This document shows, in pieces, positions 16,968 to 24,959 of a stretch of DNA of 64,000 nt. Under the pieces are notes generated by a model. That model was not told the origin of the DNA, did no database searches, and was given only the letters and a program-made list of their open reading frames with translations. The stretch spans positions 60,601-124,600 of IMG/VR virus record IMGVR_UViG_3300045012_000235, one strand, 5' to 3'. Source of the DNA: a virus. Position 1 is the first letter of the stretch, and each line of letters opens with the position of its first letter. A program made the position numbers and the translations under genes.

Positions 16968-17303
16968 CTACCTATCATTCCATCCGACGCCTAGCGCGCC
17001 ATCCGACCCCACAACGACCCTACGACCGTTCGCGAAGATGACCTCGTGTGGAGCTTCCGCCGTATCGGCTACGTAGTTGCCCGACTGCGCCTTGGCTGCG
17101 GCCCAAGACATCTCCATCATGTCTTTCAGCTTGTCGACCAACGCTACCCCAGGATCGGTGTCCATGTAACGGCCACGGCGAATCCACCACTCATCGAAGT
17201 CCATCACCTTCGCCTCCTGGCCGCGCGCTTCCCTAGCCATCGCCTTGTATTGCTCGGTCGTGAAAGGACCGAAGCTGCTCGCATCATCCGTCCCGCTGCC
17301 CAT
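16968..17303 (-). CDS. hypothetical protein, 111 aa
   Basis: ATG with GGAGGAC upstream. Mostly helical, with WW at mid-protein (DFDEWWIRRGRY) and a beta-rich C-terminal end. Not recognised. Confidence 0.5.
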   Translation of the reverse strand: MGSGTDDASSFGPFTTEQYKAMAREARGQEAKVMDFDEWWIRRGRYMDTDPGVALVDKLKDMMEMSWAAAKAQSGNYVADTAEAPHEVIFANGRRVVVGSDGALGVGWNDR

Positions 17304-17330
17304 CTCGTCCTCCTTCGCGCGCATCACGTC
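17301..17330 (-). repeat. boundary element m4
   Basis: GTGATGCGCGCGAAGGAGGA: the element's ATG (17324) is in frame with the gene at 17303 and the following bases supply its ribosome site. Confidence 0.5.
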
Positions 17331-17551
17331 GTCTTCCGAGTGGGACCGGTGCGGACCTGAAACCCGCCAATCCGTACGACCCATCCCCACTGCGCAAGCT
17401 CTGCAATCGCTGCCTCTCTCGTGGACCATCGTGCGGCGCTGGATGGACGAGTGTTCCCATCAACAGGTCGCAAGATAGGAGCGCCCTTGCCGATAGGATG
17501 CGCCACCCACTCGTTCACTTGCTGTTGCAGTGTGCATTCGGGATAGTCCAT
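17324..17551 (-). CDS. hypothetical protein, 75 aa
   Basis: ATG preceded by CAGGAGGCG. Its stop falls inside boundary element m4. No motif recognised. Confidence 0.45.
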   Translation of the reverse strand: MDYPECTLQQQVNEWVAHPIGKGAPILRPVDGNTRPSSAARWSTREAAIAELAQWGWVVRIGGFQVRTGPTRKTT

Positions 17552-17592
17552 CCTCGCCTCCTGTTGCTCCACGCGCAGGATGGCGCGCCGAT
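17552..17592 (-). repeat. boundary element m5
   Basis: GGCGCGCCATCCTGCGCGTG, then a CAGGAGG ribosome site. It shares the CATCCTGCGCG core with m3 and with the plus-strand copy at 38325. Confidence 0.5.
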
Positions 17593-17604
17593 CTTGTTTA
17601 CCGT

Positions 17605-17835
17605 TCAGCACGGCGGCCTACGGTGCGGCGAGCCCCACTTGGGTCTCCGGTAGAAGCCGCCATATCCGTCAGGCACCGACTCGGGATGCTCGCCTCGCAT
17701 GATGGCTCTCGTCTCGTCGGTGTGCGAAGCCTCCGACCACCCGCATGTCGAGCAGACGTTGCCGTACTTCGGATCGGGGACACACACGAGGTAGCGGTTA
17801 CCGCTGTCAGCAAAGGTCTCGCAAGGGCACTTCAT
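17605..17835 (-). CDS. Cys-rich hypothetical protein, 76 aa
   Basis: ATG with AAGGAGACG upstream, supplied by the leader element. Cysteines at CPCETF, VCVP and CSTCGW suggest a zinc ribbon. Confidence 0.55.
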   Translation of the reverse strand: MKCPCETFADSGNRYLVCVPDPKYGNVCSTCGWSEASHTDETRAIMRGEHPESVPDGYGGFYRRPKWGSPHRRPPC

Positions 17836-17837
17836 CT

Positions 17838-17873
17838 TCACGTCTCCTTCGTCTTCAGTTGCTTTGCGCGCAT
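17838..17873 (-). repeat. boundary element m6 with leader peptide MRAKQLKTKET
   Basis: AATGCGCGC opens an 11-codon frame whose last codons (AAG GAG ACG TGA) are also the ribosome site of the next gene, two bases before its ATG. The same ending occurs at 38679-38714 on the other strand. Confidence 0.5.
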
Positions 17874-17912
17874 TAGATTGAATCCGTTGGCGGTTCAAAA
17901 CGCCTTGCACGT

Positions 17913-18656
17913 TCAACGCTCATACAATTTCGCGAACATCTCCCGGTAGAACTCCCGGAACGGTGACTCGGCCAAAAACTCCTCGCGCGTCATCCACCTC
18001 ACCGGGCAGCCTGCCTCGGTTTCGCGCGGCTCCCCGGAGGTCACGACGCTGAAGACGGTGACGTGTCGGCCGCGGTCAGCCGCACTCATTGCGGTGGGGG
18101 CGCTGTAGATGACCGACGCACCGATCGTGGTGAGGCCCGTCTCTTCTTCAAGCTCACGCGCTTGCGCTGCAAAGATCGTCTCCCCGTCCTCGACTTTGCC
18201 GCCGGGCATGGACCATCCGTTGTAGCGGCGGTTCCAGACGGCGAGCAGGCGACCGTCGGATCGTTCGACGTAAGACACAGCGGCGCGGGCGGTGCCGACT
18301 TCGTCCGGCTCCAGCAGCTTCATGTCGTCGGCGACCGACTGCAGCGTTTCGAGGGCGGCCACATTCCCCGCCGCAACCTTCTCCACCCACTGCGCGCGTG
18401 AATCGAAGAGTTGGTTGGCTGCTCGCCGGATGACGCGCAAGAGTTTGTCGCGCTCCTTCCGGAGGTAGTCCTCGTTCGAGGCATGCTGCGCGGCCGCGAT
18501 GATCCAGGCGCGAGCGAACCACTTGCCTTCCTCGATCGAGGTGATGTGCTGTCCGGCCACGATTTCGGACGCCATCGCTTCACGGTCGGTGCCAATCCGA
18601 CGTTGCTCGGCGGAGAGTCGCTCGACGAGTTGATCCACGTCCTCGTTCGTGTTCAT
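17913..18656 (-). CDS. Nudix hydrolase with helical N-terminal domain
   Basis: 247 residues. The C-terminal 130 residues contain the full Nudix box, G-x5-E-x7-REL-x-EE-x-GL (GKVEDGETIFAAQARELEEETGL), which binds the metal that activates water to cleave nucleoside diphosphate bonds. The N-terminal 110 residues are a separate helical domain. Possible substrates include modified dNTPs or NAD-type molecules. Start chosen by its overlap with the neighbouring stop (TGATG). Confidence 0.85.
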   Translation of the reverse strand: MNTNEDVDQLVERLSAEQRRIGTDREAMASEIVAGQHITSIEEGKWFARAWIIAAAQHASNEDYLRKERDKLLRVIRRAANQLFDSRAQWVEKVAAGNVAALETLQSVADDMKLLEPDEVGTARAAVSYVERSDGRLLAVWNRRYNGWSMPGGKVEDGETIFAAQARELEEETGLTTIGASVIYSAPTAMSAADRGRHVTVFSVVTSGEPRETEAGCPVRWMTREEFLAESPFREFYREMFAKLYER

Positions 18657-18883
18657 CAGAATCCGCCTTTCTTTACGCGTTCGGTTTCTTGCTCGGCGAG
18701 CATCCATTCCACGATCTCGATGAGCTCCTGGATCGCTTTCGCCAGCGATTCGTTGCTCGGTGGGTTGTAGAACCCTGTCGCGCCGGGTGTGTCTGCGGGT
18801 ACGGAGCCATCGTCCGTATGAATCCGACCCACGAGCTTTGGTTTGATCACGTCCAGCAAGGACTTGGCTTCACGCGGCGTCAT
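18656..18883 (-). CDS. hypothetical protein, 75 aa
   Basis: ATG with upstream purines; helical ends and a middle GFYNPPSNES segment. Coupled to the Nudix gene. Confidence 0.5.
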   Translation of the reverse strand: MTPREAKSLLDVIKPKLVGRIHTDDGSVPADTPGATGFYNPPSNESLAKAIQELIEIVEWMLAEQETERVKKGGF

Positions 18884-19274
18884 GAATTACCACCTTCTTT
18901 GCCACCATTTCTCCGTACCGGAACCACTCCAGGTCGTCGTACATGCGTCCGTGATCGTCGAACCCGTGGACGAATGAATCGAGCTCGTCGCCCGTGAGTC
19001 CGAGCACACGCAGGATCGTCGCACGCGGCGAGGTTTCGTGCGGTTCGGCGACGGCTCCCCTGATGACGAGCAGCGCGCCGAGGGCGCAGCAGCAGTCTCC
19101 TGTGAGTATCCACTTGCGTTTCGGGCCGATGCCGACGCCCCAGCATCCACGCACAATGCGTGCGGAGAACACCATCGACTGAGCGGCATGCAGGATGTCG
19201 GCGACGGCCGGCGGGACGCCGGATGGGACTTCGGTGGAGAAGGAGAGCGGGGTGGAGAAGGAGAGTTGTTTCAT
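18870..19274 (-). CDS. hypothetical protein, 134 aa
   Basis: ATG overlaps the upstream stop (ATGA). Contains a CCCALGAL cluster and an LRVLGLTGDELDSF segment. Repeated phrases at the N-terminus (SFSTPLSFST). Function unknown. Confidence 0.5.
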   Translation of the reverse strand: MKQLSFSTPLSFSTEVPSGVPPAVADILHAAQSMVFSARIVRGCWGVGIGPKRKWILTGDCCCALGALLVIRGAVAEPHETSPRATILRVLGLTGDELDSFVHGFDDHGRMYDDLEWFRYGEMVAKKVVIHDAA

Positions 19275-19576
19275 GGTTTGCTCCCGCGCACTTCCATGCA
19301 CTTCTCGTAGGAGATGTTGAACGTGTCGATAAATTTCTCGTCGCTGGGGTTTGGGCTGATGAGTGTGTAGGCCGTCCGCGAGAGCTCGCGGCACTCCTTC
19401 TCGTCTTTGCTCTGCTTGCGCGCCTTCTCGCCGTCCACGGCGCGTTGTTCACATGCTTGGGTCATCTCCGTCTGAAGAAGATCACTGTCGCGATACGCGT
19501 GGATGACCACGACGAGGATGGCTAGGATGATTGGCGAGACAATCGCCCATGACACCAACGCATCATTCGCTCGCAT
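19271..19576 (-). CDS. membrane-anchored protein, 101 aa
   Basis: One N-terminal membrane helix (about residues 9-27), then a charged, coiled, cysteine-containing region (CEQ, CREL, EKCME). The layout is like i-spanin/Rz-type lysis proteins, but no partner gene is evident, so that role is only a possibility. Confidence 0.5.
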   Translation of the reverse strand: MRANDALVSWAIVSPIILAILVVVIHAYRDSDLLQTEMTQACEQRAVDGEKARKQSKDEKECRELSRTAYTLISPNPSDEKFIDTFNISYEKCMEVRGSKP

Positions 19577-20084
19577 GCGCCTTCTCCCCCAGGTACGCGA
19601 ATCGCCGTACCCGTTTGCCTTCCCACTCCACCCAGTCGGCCCACCCGTCCGGGTCGCCGAGCACGGGGTTGAGCGGGCGGAACTTGACCTTGCCCGTCGT
19701 GTGGCTGACGTAGAGCACGTACGGCAGGTGCGTCTCGTGGTGTTCTACGATGCCTAGCGCTGTGTACGAGGGGCCTTTGTAGTGCTGATAGAGACCCGGG
19801 CGAAAGGTCGGTTCCTCGGTTTTGTTTGGTCCACGCCATGTTTCGTCAGTCACGTGCTGCCTCCATTCTTCCCATGTCCGTTGCTCGCCACCCGAACTCC
19901 TCGCGTGACGGCGCCGACCTTTCGCGCGTAGCCGGTTGAGGACGTTACCCGCCGGTCGCGCGAACGCCCACGTGGGTCGTCGGGTCTCCGGCCAGAGGCA
20001 GGACCCGAAGTAGCCAGGCCCCACCAGGCGATTCTTGGTCTGCTCCACGAGCAGCTTCAAGGCGCGGAGCTCGAAGTCGGTCAC
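19563..20084 (-). CDS. DUF1653-type protein, 173 aa
   Basis: The C-terminal 70 residues (PGLYQHYKGPSYTALGIVEH, followed by strands, ending WVEWEGKRVRRFAYL) match the small DUF1653 fold: HYKG.xY, an HxE and a closing RF. The N-terminal 100 residues are basic and separate. The biochemical role of the family is unknown. GTG start coupled to the upstream gene. Confidence 0.65.
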   Translation of the reverse strand: MTDFELRALKLLVEQTKNRLVGPGYFGSCLWPETRRPTWAFARPAGNVLNRLRAKGRRRHARSSGGEQRTWEEWRQHVTDETWRGPNKTEEPTFRPGLYQHYKGPSYTALGIVEHHETHLPYVLYVSHTTGKVKFRPLNPVLGDPDGWADWVEWEGKRVRRFAYLGEKAHASE

Positions 20085-20362
20085 GACGGCTTCTCGTATT
20101 CGAACGGTTCATCCTCGTCTTGCCAGACGTGGTCGCACCCGATGGGCACATCGGCCGTGAGACGACCGTCGTGTTCCATAAACACGGTGTTGCATGGATC
20201 ACACAGCACGATCCATTTCGCCGAGCCGTGCGTGCCGTCGGGACGCCGGAACGGCAATCCATTTGGGTTCGGAACGAGAAAGATGTGCGCGCTGTAGAGA
20301 TTCGGCTTGTGCACGCAGCCGAGCAGCACGTCGCCAGGCTTGGGGCTCGGTCGATCGCTCAC
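20081..20362 (-). CDS. hypothetical protein, 93 aa
   Basis: GTG start. Contains CDPC and CDHVW, plausible metal ligands, and an N-terminal PGDVLLGCVHKP strand. Coupled at both ends. Confidence 0.5.
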   Translation of the reverse strand: MSDRPSPKPGDVLLGCVHKPNLYSAHIFLVPNPNGLPFRRPDGTHGSAKWIVLCDPCNTVFMEHDGRLTADVPIGCDHVWQDEDEPFEYEKPS

Positions 20363-20457
20363 GAGAGGTGCCTGTTCATTGTGGGCACACGGATGCCTTT
20401 GTTTTGGATCGCCAGCAGGGCGGTGCGCATCACAGGGTGGATCTCGTCGTAGGTCAT
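20359..20457 (-). CDS. small peptide, 32 aa
   Basis: ATG overlaps the upstream stop and its own stop overlaps the next GTG. Helical. Supported mainly by coupling. Confidence 0.4.
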   Translation of the reverse strand: MTYDEIHPVMRTALLAIQNKGIRVPTMNRHLS

Positions 20458-20648
20458 GATCGTGATCTCACGAACTGGTTCAACCGATCGATCGCGCGGT
20501 AAAGCACGCGGTCGATCGCGTACTGCAGTGCGGACCGGATCGGGTTGGCGACGCGCGCCCGCCAGGTCGGCGCATAGGCGTGCTTCCACGGCAGTAGCCG
20601 ACCACACTCCGTGCACCAGATCGGGTCGTTCTCTGTCGAGATCGTCAC
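20454..20648 (-). CDS. zinc-knuckle protein, 64 aa
   Basis: GTG start overlaps the preceding stop (GTGA). WCTECGRL near the N-terminus and a long basic amphipathic helix behind it. Unknown. Confidence 0.5.
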   Translation of the reverse strand: MTISTENDPIWCTECGRLLPWKHAYAPTWRARVANPIRSALQYAIDRVLYRAIDRLNQFVRSRS

Positions 20649-21184
20649 GCGGTCTCCTTGATCTGACACGCCGTGCACCACTTGAATCCGTACACGCCGG
20701 GCGGCACGCAGCTTCCTTCGCCGAAACCACCAGGCAGTTCGACGGTGCACGGTTTGTCCGGCACGCAGCCGCACGCGTTGCAGCGGCGACCGTCCGGCCA
20801 TGCCGAGCTCGGGACTTCGGCCGGCACATCTTTCCAGGTGACGTGCAGGCGGTCCTTCGGCTTGTGCGCCACTGCCCATGCGCAGCGGGCGGCGAGATCG
20901 ACGGCAGCCAAGTGGGCACGCAATCGGTAGAGGTGCACGAGTCGCCCCTCCTTACCGCGCCGGTGTCGGCCGTGCAGCGTCGTGTACTCGAGCTCGCGGG
21001 TGCCGCGTTCGGTGCCAAGAGAGGCAAGCGCGGTGGGCGTAAGCTGTGCGGCAGCCTTCTGCCAGGAGCCCCAGACGGCGACGCAGTCGGCTGGACTGAG
21101 TTGGCCGGCGACGGGCGGGTGCGCCTCGTGAGCCTCGTAGACCATCGCCAGGAGGGCGATCTGGATGGGGGTGAGGTTCAGCAT
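20645..21184 (-). CDS. hypothetical protein with helical N-terminus and zinc-binding C-terminus, 179 aa
   Basis: Residues 1-60 are helical, like a winged helix (LTPIQIALLAMVYEAHEA). The C-terminal part has CNACGCVPDKPC, a later C and CTACQ, probably two zinc sites. It abuts the next gene. Confidence 0.55.
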   Translation of the reverse strand: MLNLTPIQIALLAMVYEAHEAHPPVAGQLSPADCVAVWGSWQKAAAQLTPTALASLGTERGTRELEYTTLHGRHRRGKEGRLVHLYRLRAHLAAVDLAARCAWAVAHKPKDRLHVTWKDVPAEVPSSAWPDGRRCNACGCVPDKPCTVELPGGFGEGSCVPPGVYGFKWCTACQIKETA

Positions 21185-21715
21185 TCAGGCACGATTCCGA
21201 GAGAGGGACGATGCCGATGCGAGACTGAGGCACCGGTCGCACGGTGTGAAGCCAGCCTCTTGTTTTTCCATGTCCGCGATGGACACCCAGGCACCGCAGC
21301 CGGCCATGAAGCCGCAGAGCGCGCGACCCTCGAAGAGGACGTGCACCGTGGGAGGGTCCGTGGAAGTCAGCCGTCCATGATGCAGTGAACAAACGTGGTA
21401 CGCGGCGATCGGCACACGTCCCGCCTTGCGCGCAGCGACGGGGCATTCGACGTGCCCAACCGGTTCTCCAGCGACGCCGCACTGGGTGCATTCCGCGAGC
21501 TCCGCACCGCATTCGCATCGAACCGACATGGGCCTCTTCAACCACTCCAAGATTGCCTCCAGGCACGAAACGCAGACGTGGTGTTTCACGACGAGGTCCC
21601 CTTCGAGACCGTTGAAGAGGATCGTCTCGGGAGAGCTGCGAACAGGGTCCGTCAGCAGGACTCCGCCTTTCTTGTTCAGCTCGTGGCCGCAACGGCAGCA
21701 CGTGGCGGCGATCAC
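21185..21715 (-). CDS. multi-zinc-ribbon protein, 176 aa
   Basis: GTG start. At least four CxxC-type pairs (CCRC, CVSC, CECG...CTQC, CDRC) with HVECP and CSLHH between them. Likely a scaffold stabilised by several zinc ions. No family recognised. Confidence 0.55.
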   Translation of the reverse strand: MIAATCCRCGHELNKKGGVLLTDPVRSSPETILFNGLEGDLVVKHHVCVSCLEAILEWLKRPMSVRCECGAELAECTQCGVAGEPVGHVECPVAARKAGRVPIAAYHVCSLHHGRLTSTDPPTVHVLFEGRALCGFMAGCGAWVSIADMEKQEAGFTPCDRCLSLASASSLSRNRA

Positions 21716-21924
21716 GGCTTCTCCGGCGGCAGCGTGGGCGCGAGCTGCCCTTTGATAAACGCGCGGGCGCGTTCACGTTCCTCGCGGGTGTAAAATCCTC
21801 GTTCGGAGAGCGCGAGATCCATCGCGCATTCGATCTGGTGCGTGCCGGCGTTGCCGCAGACGGGGCACGCGCTGGGCGGGCAGGCCCACTCGGCGAGCAG
21901 GAGAGATTTGTCGGTGTAGGTCAT
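21712..21924 (-). CDS. small zinc-binding protein, 70 aa
   Basis: ATG start. CPPSACPVCGNAGTHQIEC suggests a single zinc site, followed by a charged helix (TREERERARAF). Coupled to its neighbours on both sides. Confidence 0.5.
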   Translation of the reverse strand: MTYTDKSLLLAEWACPPSACPVCGNAGTHQIECAMDLALSERGFYTREERERARAFIKGQLAPTLPPEKP

Positions 21925-22100
21925 CGGCGTTTGCCGTTTGTTTGCAGACCGCGCTCCAGGAGCATCCGCACGACCTCGTTGATGCTCGGTTTGATGCCGT
22001 TGCTTTTGGCAATGCGCTGCTGTTCGGCGAGAATCTTGGCGTGGAGTCGCTTGGAAACTCGCCCGCTTATGACGACGTCTTGTGTTTCCGTTCGTTCCAT
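21921..22100 (-). CDS. ribbon-helix-helix DNA-binding regulator (paralogue 2)
   Basis: 59 residues: strand VVISGRVSKRLHAKI, then NGIKPSINEVVRMLLERGL. It matches the regulator at 10641 almost position for position (RVSK, then GI.PSI.(D/E)V.R.LLERGL). First gene of its minus-strand block, facing the plus-strand promoter at 22125. Probably a dimeric repressor of both directions. Confidence 0.75.
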   Translation of the reverse strand: MERTETQDVVISGRVSKRLHAKILAEQQRIAKSNGIKPSINEVVRMLLERGLQTNGKRR

Positions 22101-22163
22101 CGGTGACAACCGTAGTAAATGTCGTTGACGTCTGCAAGAGCTAGTTGTAGGGTCCTCCGCACG
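22101..22163. promoter_or_regulatory. divergent promoter region 2
   Basis: Plus strand: TTGACG (22125-22130), exactly 17 bases, TAGGGT (22148-22153). The ATG at 22164 is 10 bases past the -10 box, so the transcript is nearly leaderless. GTGACAACCGTA lies at the minus-strand start and may be part of the operator. Confidence 0.55.
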
Positions 22164-22514
22164 ATGAGCGTACGGATCTGGTCCGACATCCTGCGCGAGC
22201 GTTTCCGAGTGGAGCAGCAAGTTCGGGAGGGCGAGCACGCGTTCTCGTGCGCCGACTCGGATATCTCCTACGCGGACAAACTCGCGGTCCTGACCGAGGA
22301 GCTAGGCGAAGTCGCGCGCGAAGTGAACGAGCATACGGACTCGACTCTGCAGTATGCGCGGGATCCTAAACTCCTGCGGATGCCGCTGCATTGTGAGCGG
22401 TACTTCCGGCAGCGATTGCGTGCGGAGCTCGTCCAGGTGGCGCAGGTCGCTGTCGCTTGGATCGAGGCGATTGATACGGTCGAAGAATCGGTGGAGGTGC
22501 TCCGTGCCGGATGA
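22164..22514 (+). CDS. MazG-like nucleotide pyrophosphohydrolase
   Basis: 116 residues. Residues around DKLAVLTEELGEVAREV and, 45 residues on, RAELVQVAQVAVAWIEAI give the EExxE...ExxA/D pattern of all-alpha NTP pyrophosphatases. These remove non-canonical or excess NTPs, and phage MazGs are thought to adjust host nucleotide pools. First gene of the plus-strand block. Confidence 0.7.
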   Translation: MSVRIWSDILRERFRVEQQVREGEHAFSCADSDISYADKLAVLTEELGEVAREVNEHTDSTLQYARDPKLLRMPLHCERYFRQRLRAELVQVAQVAVAWIEAIDTVEESVEVLRAG

Positions 22515-22851
22515 TTTATCCGTCGGCTGCCCTCGTCATCCTGGCGGCAATCGCGAGTGCCAGGACTTCCGCTGCATGCGGACCTGGGAGCCGTCCGGGG
22601 CAGCGACGCCTGAAGAGCAGCTCCGTTGGTGGGCAATGGGCAACTCCGTGTGCCCGAACACCCGGCACGAGTGCTGCCCGGACTTCTCGTGTTGCAAGCC
22701 GCACCTCGCGTGGCCGCTCAAAAAGAGGGCCGAGTTCGTCGCTGCCGATCAGGGGACGCGCGAGAAGATGCTTCTGGGCTCGCTCAACGTACTGGTCGCG
22801 GAGACCATCGACGGCAACGTCACGCGCGGGGAGCCTACGGACCATGAGTAG
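22504..22851 (+). CDS. Cys-rich hypothetical protein, 115 aa
   Basis: GTG preceded by GGAGGTG, overlapping the MazG-like gene. Cysteines cluster in two sets (CPRH...CQDFRC and CPNTRHECCPDFSCC), suggesting metal binding. Not recognised. Confidence 0.55.
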   Translation: MPDDLSVGCPRHPGGNRECQDFRCMRTWEPSGAATPEEQLRWWAMGNSVCPNTRHECCPDFSCCKPHLAWPLKKRAEFVAADQGTREKMLLGSLNVLVAETIDGNVTRGEPTDHE

Positions 22852-23239
22852 CGACGCCATGATGCGCGCTGTCCTGCGGGCGATGGGGAAACTCATCGAG
22901 AGCGAGATCGGACCCGGTGTCGCGTTCGCGCTCTTTGTGGACTGGCGTGACGGGCGGCCGATTTCGTACCTGTCCAACGGCACCCGGATCGACATCGTTG
23001 CGGCTCTTGACGAGTGGTTGGGGAGGATCGGACGGACGCCCGCGGTTGAACGGGATGAGGCTCCAGCGCTCGAAGTGAAGTGCGTCGAACTAGGCAGCTC
23101 GATGGTCGAGGAAGATATCGACGTGGTCCTCTTCCTCTTCACGAACGGAGAAGAAGGAGAGACGGCATGGTTCTCGTCGCTCGCGAACGGACCGGAGGTT
23201 GTCGCATCGTGGGTTGCTACCGAGAGAGGGTTGTCGTGA
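22844..23239 (+). CDS. hypothetical protein, 131 aa
   Basis: ATG overlaps the preceding stop. Mixed fold with VAFALFVDWRDGRPISYLSN, reminiscent of small beta-rich phage proteins. Function unknown. Confidence 0.5.
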   Translation: MSSDAMMRAVLRAMGKLIESEIGPGVAFALFVDWRDGRPISYLSNGTRIDIVAALDEWLGRIGRTPAVERDEAPALEVKCVELGSSMVEEDIDVVLFLFTNGEEGETAWFSSLANGPEVVASWVATERGLS

Positions 23240-23262
23240 AGTTCAAGATATGGAGGAGATAA

Positions 23263-24192
23263 ATGCCGAAAGCATCGCGAGACGCCCTGAACGCAAAGGG
23301 CAAGACGGACGTCTACTACTTCGACCCGGCCGACGTCGTCCTGGTCACCAGCAAGGAGTCGGTGCTCTACGACGAGCGGGTGGACAACGACTACAAGGAG
23401 TCGCTCGTCCTCAACATGATGTACGCCCCGGATCCGGACGGTCCGCCGCAGGGCGTGCTCAAGGTGCTGCTCGGCCGGCGCAACCCCGAGACCGGCAAGG
23501 TCGAGATCATCGACGGCCGGCAGCGCACCAAGGCGGCGCGCGAAGCGAACAAGCGGCTGAAGAAGCAGGGGGGCGAGCCGATCCGGCTCCCGGTGCTGCT
23601 CCGGCGAGCGTCCAGCGATCAGCGCGTGATGGCGATGCTCATCAGCTCGAACGAGCACGCCACCGAGGACTCGCCGCTCGCCAAGGCGAGAAAGGCCCAG
23701 CGCTACATCGACCTCGGGCGCGACGAGAAGGAAGTGGCTGCCCTCTTCGGCATCAGCCCGGCGACCGTGAAGAACCTTCTCGCCCTGCTCGAGGCGCCCG
23801 CGGCGGTCCGGAATGCGGTGGAGAGCGGGAAGATTTCGGTCAGCGACGGCTACCGACTCGCGCGGCTCGAACCGGCGGAGGCCAAGGGGAAGGTCGCGGA
23901 GCTCGTCGAGAAGGCCCCACGGGCGGCGGGCAAGAAGCGGAGCCCAAATGCCAAGAAGGCCCGGGAGATCGTTCAGGGAGCCGACAACACCGCTCGGGCA
24001 AGGGCGGTGATAGAGGCGACAGCCAACATTCTCGACCGATCGGAGAAGACCGAGAACTTGGTGGCGTACGCTATCGCCGATTGGATCGAACGCAACTGGA
24101 ACGAGGTGAACTGGGGCGGGGACCCCAAAACCATTCCGGATCGGATTCGAGCAGGCGATTGGCGTGAGAAGGAGAAGGGAGACGCGGCGTGA
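23263..24192 (+). CDS. ParB/Srx-like protein with helix-turn-helix
   Basis: 309 residues. The N-terminal ParB-like domain ends in IIDGRQRTKAAREAN, the GxxR nucleotide-binding box. The central helix-turn-helix reads EKEVAALFGISPATVKNLLALLEAP, and a helical dimer region follows. In plasmids, ParB proteins bind CTP and segregate DNA; phage relatives may instead regulate or act as nucleases. No parA gene or obvious centromere repeat is nearby, so partition is not proven. Confidence 0.75.
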   Translation: MPKASRDALNAKGKTDVYYFDPADVVLVTSKESVLYDERVDNDYKESLVLNMMYAPDPDGPPQGVLKVLLGRRNPETGKVEIIDGRQRTKAAREANKRLKKQGGEPIRLPVLLRRASSDQRVMAMLISSNEHATEDSPLAKARKAQRYIDLGRDEKEVAALFGISPATVKNLLALLEAPAAVRNAVESGKISVSDGYRLARLEPAEAKGKVAELVEKAPRAAGKKRSPNAKKAREIVQGADNTARARAVIEATANILDRSEKTENLVAYAIADWIERNWNEVNWGGDPKTIPDRIRAGDWREKEKGDAA

Positions 24193-24431
24193 AGACGAAA
24201 GGGAAGAGGGGATTCGCCTCGATGGATTCGAACAAGCAGCGAGAGATCGCCAGCAAGGGCGGCAAGGCCGCTCACGCGCAGGGACGCGCGCACGAGTTCG
24301 ACTCGTCCAACGCGAAGGAGGCCGGCCGCAAGGGTGGTCTCATCCTGAGCGCGGATCGCGAGCACATGGCCGTGATCGGACGGGCCGGGGGTCGCAAGCG
24401 CGCGGAGAACATGCGGAAGAAGGCGAAGTGA
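24189..24431 (+). CDS. KGG-repeat (con-10-like) protein, 80 aa
   Basis: Contains three Gly-Gly repeats (SKGGKAAH, RKGGLIL, RAGGRKRAE), the pattern of small disordered stress-associated KGG proteins. Highly basic. ATG overlaps the ParB-like stop. Role in the phage unknown. Confidence 0.65.
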   Translation: MKTKGKRGFASMDSNKQREIASKGGKAAHAQGRAHEFDSSNAKEAGRKGGLILSADREHMAVIGRAGGRKRAENMRKKAK

Positions 24432-24449
24432 TCGCAATGGGGCACGGCG

Positions 24450-24959
24450 ATGAAGGCTGGGCAGTTTGTTTCGCGAAAATCACTAGAGGAACGTTTTTGG
24501 GAGAAGGTGAACAAAAACGGACCAACGCCGCGACCAGACCTTGGTCCATGCTGGGTATGGACAGCGGCAACCAATCAGCGAGGTTACGGACAGTTCGTCA
24601 TTGCGAAAGGCCACCAAGAGGCCGCATCGCGTGTCGCTCTCTTCCTTGTCGACGGCGTATGGCCGATGTGTGCGCTACATCGCTGCGACAATCCGCCATG
24701 CGTCAAGAACGTGGACGATACGCTTGGGCCATCGCACCTGTTTGGCGGAACGACACTGGACAATTCTAACGACAAGGTTGCGAAGAATCGACAGGCAAAG
24801 GGGGTGAACCACGGGCTAGCCAAACTGACGCCTGAGTTGGCAGAAGCGATCAAACTAGATAGGTCGAACGGCATGGGTCAGGTGGCGCTTTCTATAAAGT
24901 ACGGCGTGAGCCGAACATCAGTCAGAAACGTTCTATCCGGGAAAACGTGGAGATCATGA
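24450..24959 (+). CDS. HNH homing-type endonuclease with C-terminal HTH
   Basis: 169 residues. Core GPCWVWTAATNQRGYGQF, then CALHRCDNPPCVKN...HLFGGTTLDNSNDK: the H, N and second H positions of phage HNH_3 nucleases are present. The tail (EAIKLDRSNGMGQVALSIKYGVSRTSVRNVLSG) is an HTH that would read target DNA. Lower GC than its neighbours indicates a recent insertion. Confidence 0.8.
   Translation: MKAGQFVSRKSLEERFWEKVNKNGPTPRPDLGPCWVWTAATNQRGYGQFVIAKGHQEAASRVALFLVDGVWPMCALHRCDNPPCVKNVDDTLGPSHLFGGTTLDNSNDKVAKNRQAKGVNHGLAKLTPELAEAIKLDRSNGMGQVALSIKYGVSRTSVRNVLSGKTWRS

Noticed and set aside
23263-24192. A plasmid-type partition system based on the ParB-like gene.
   Set aside because: No ParA-type ATPase or repeated centromere-like sites were found nearby.
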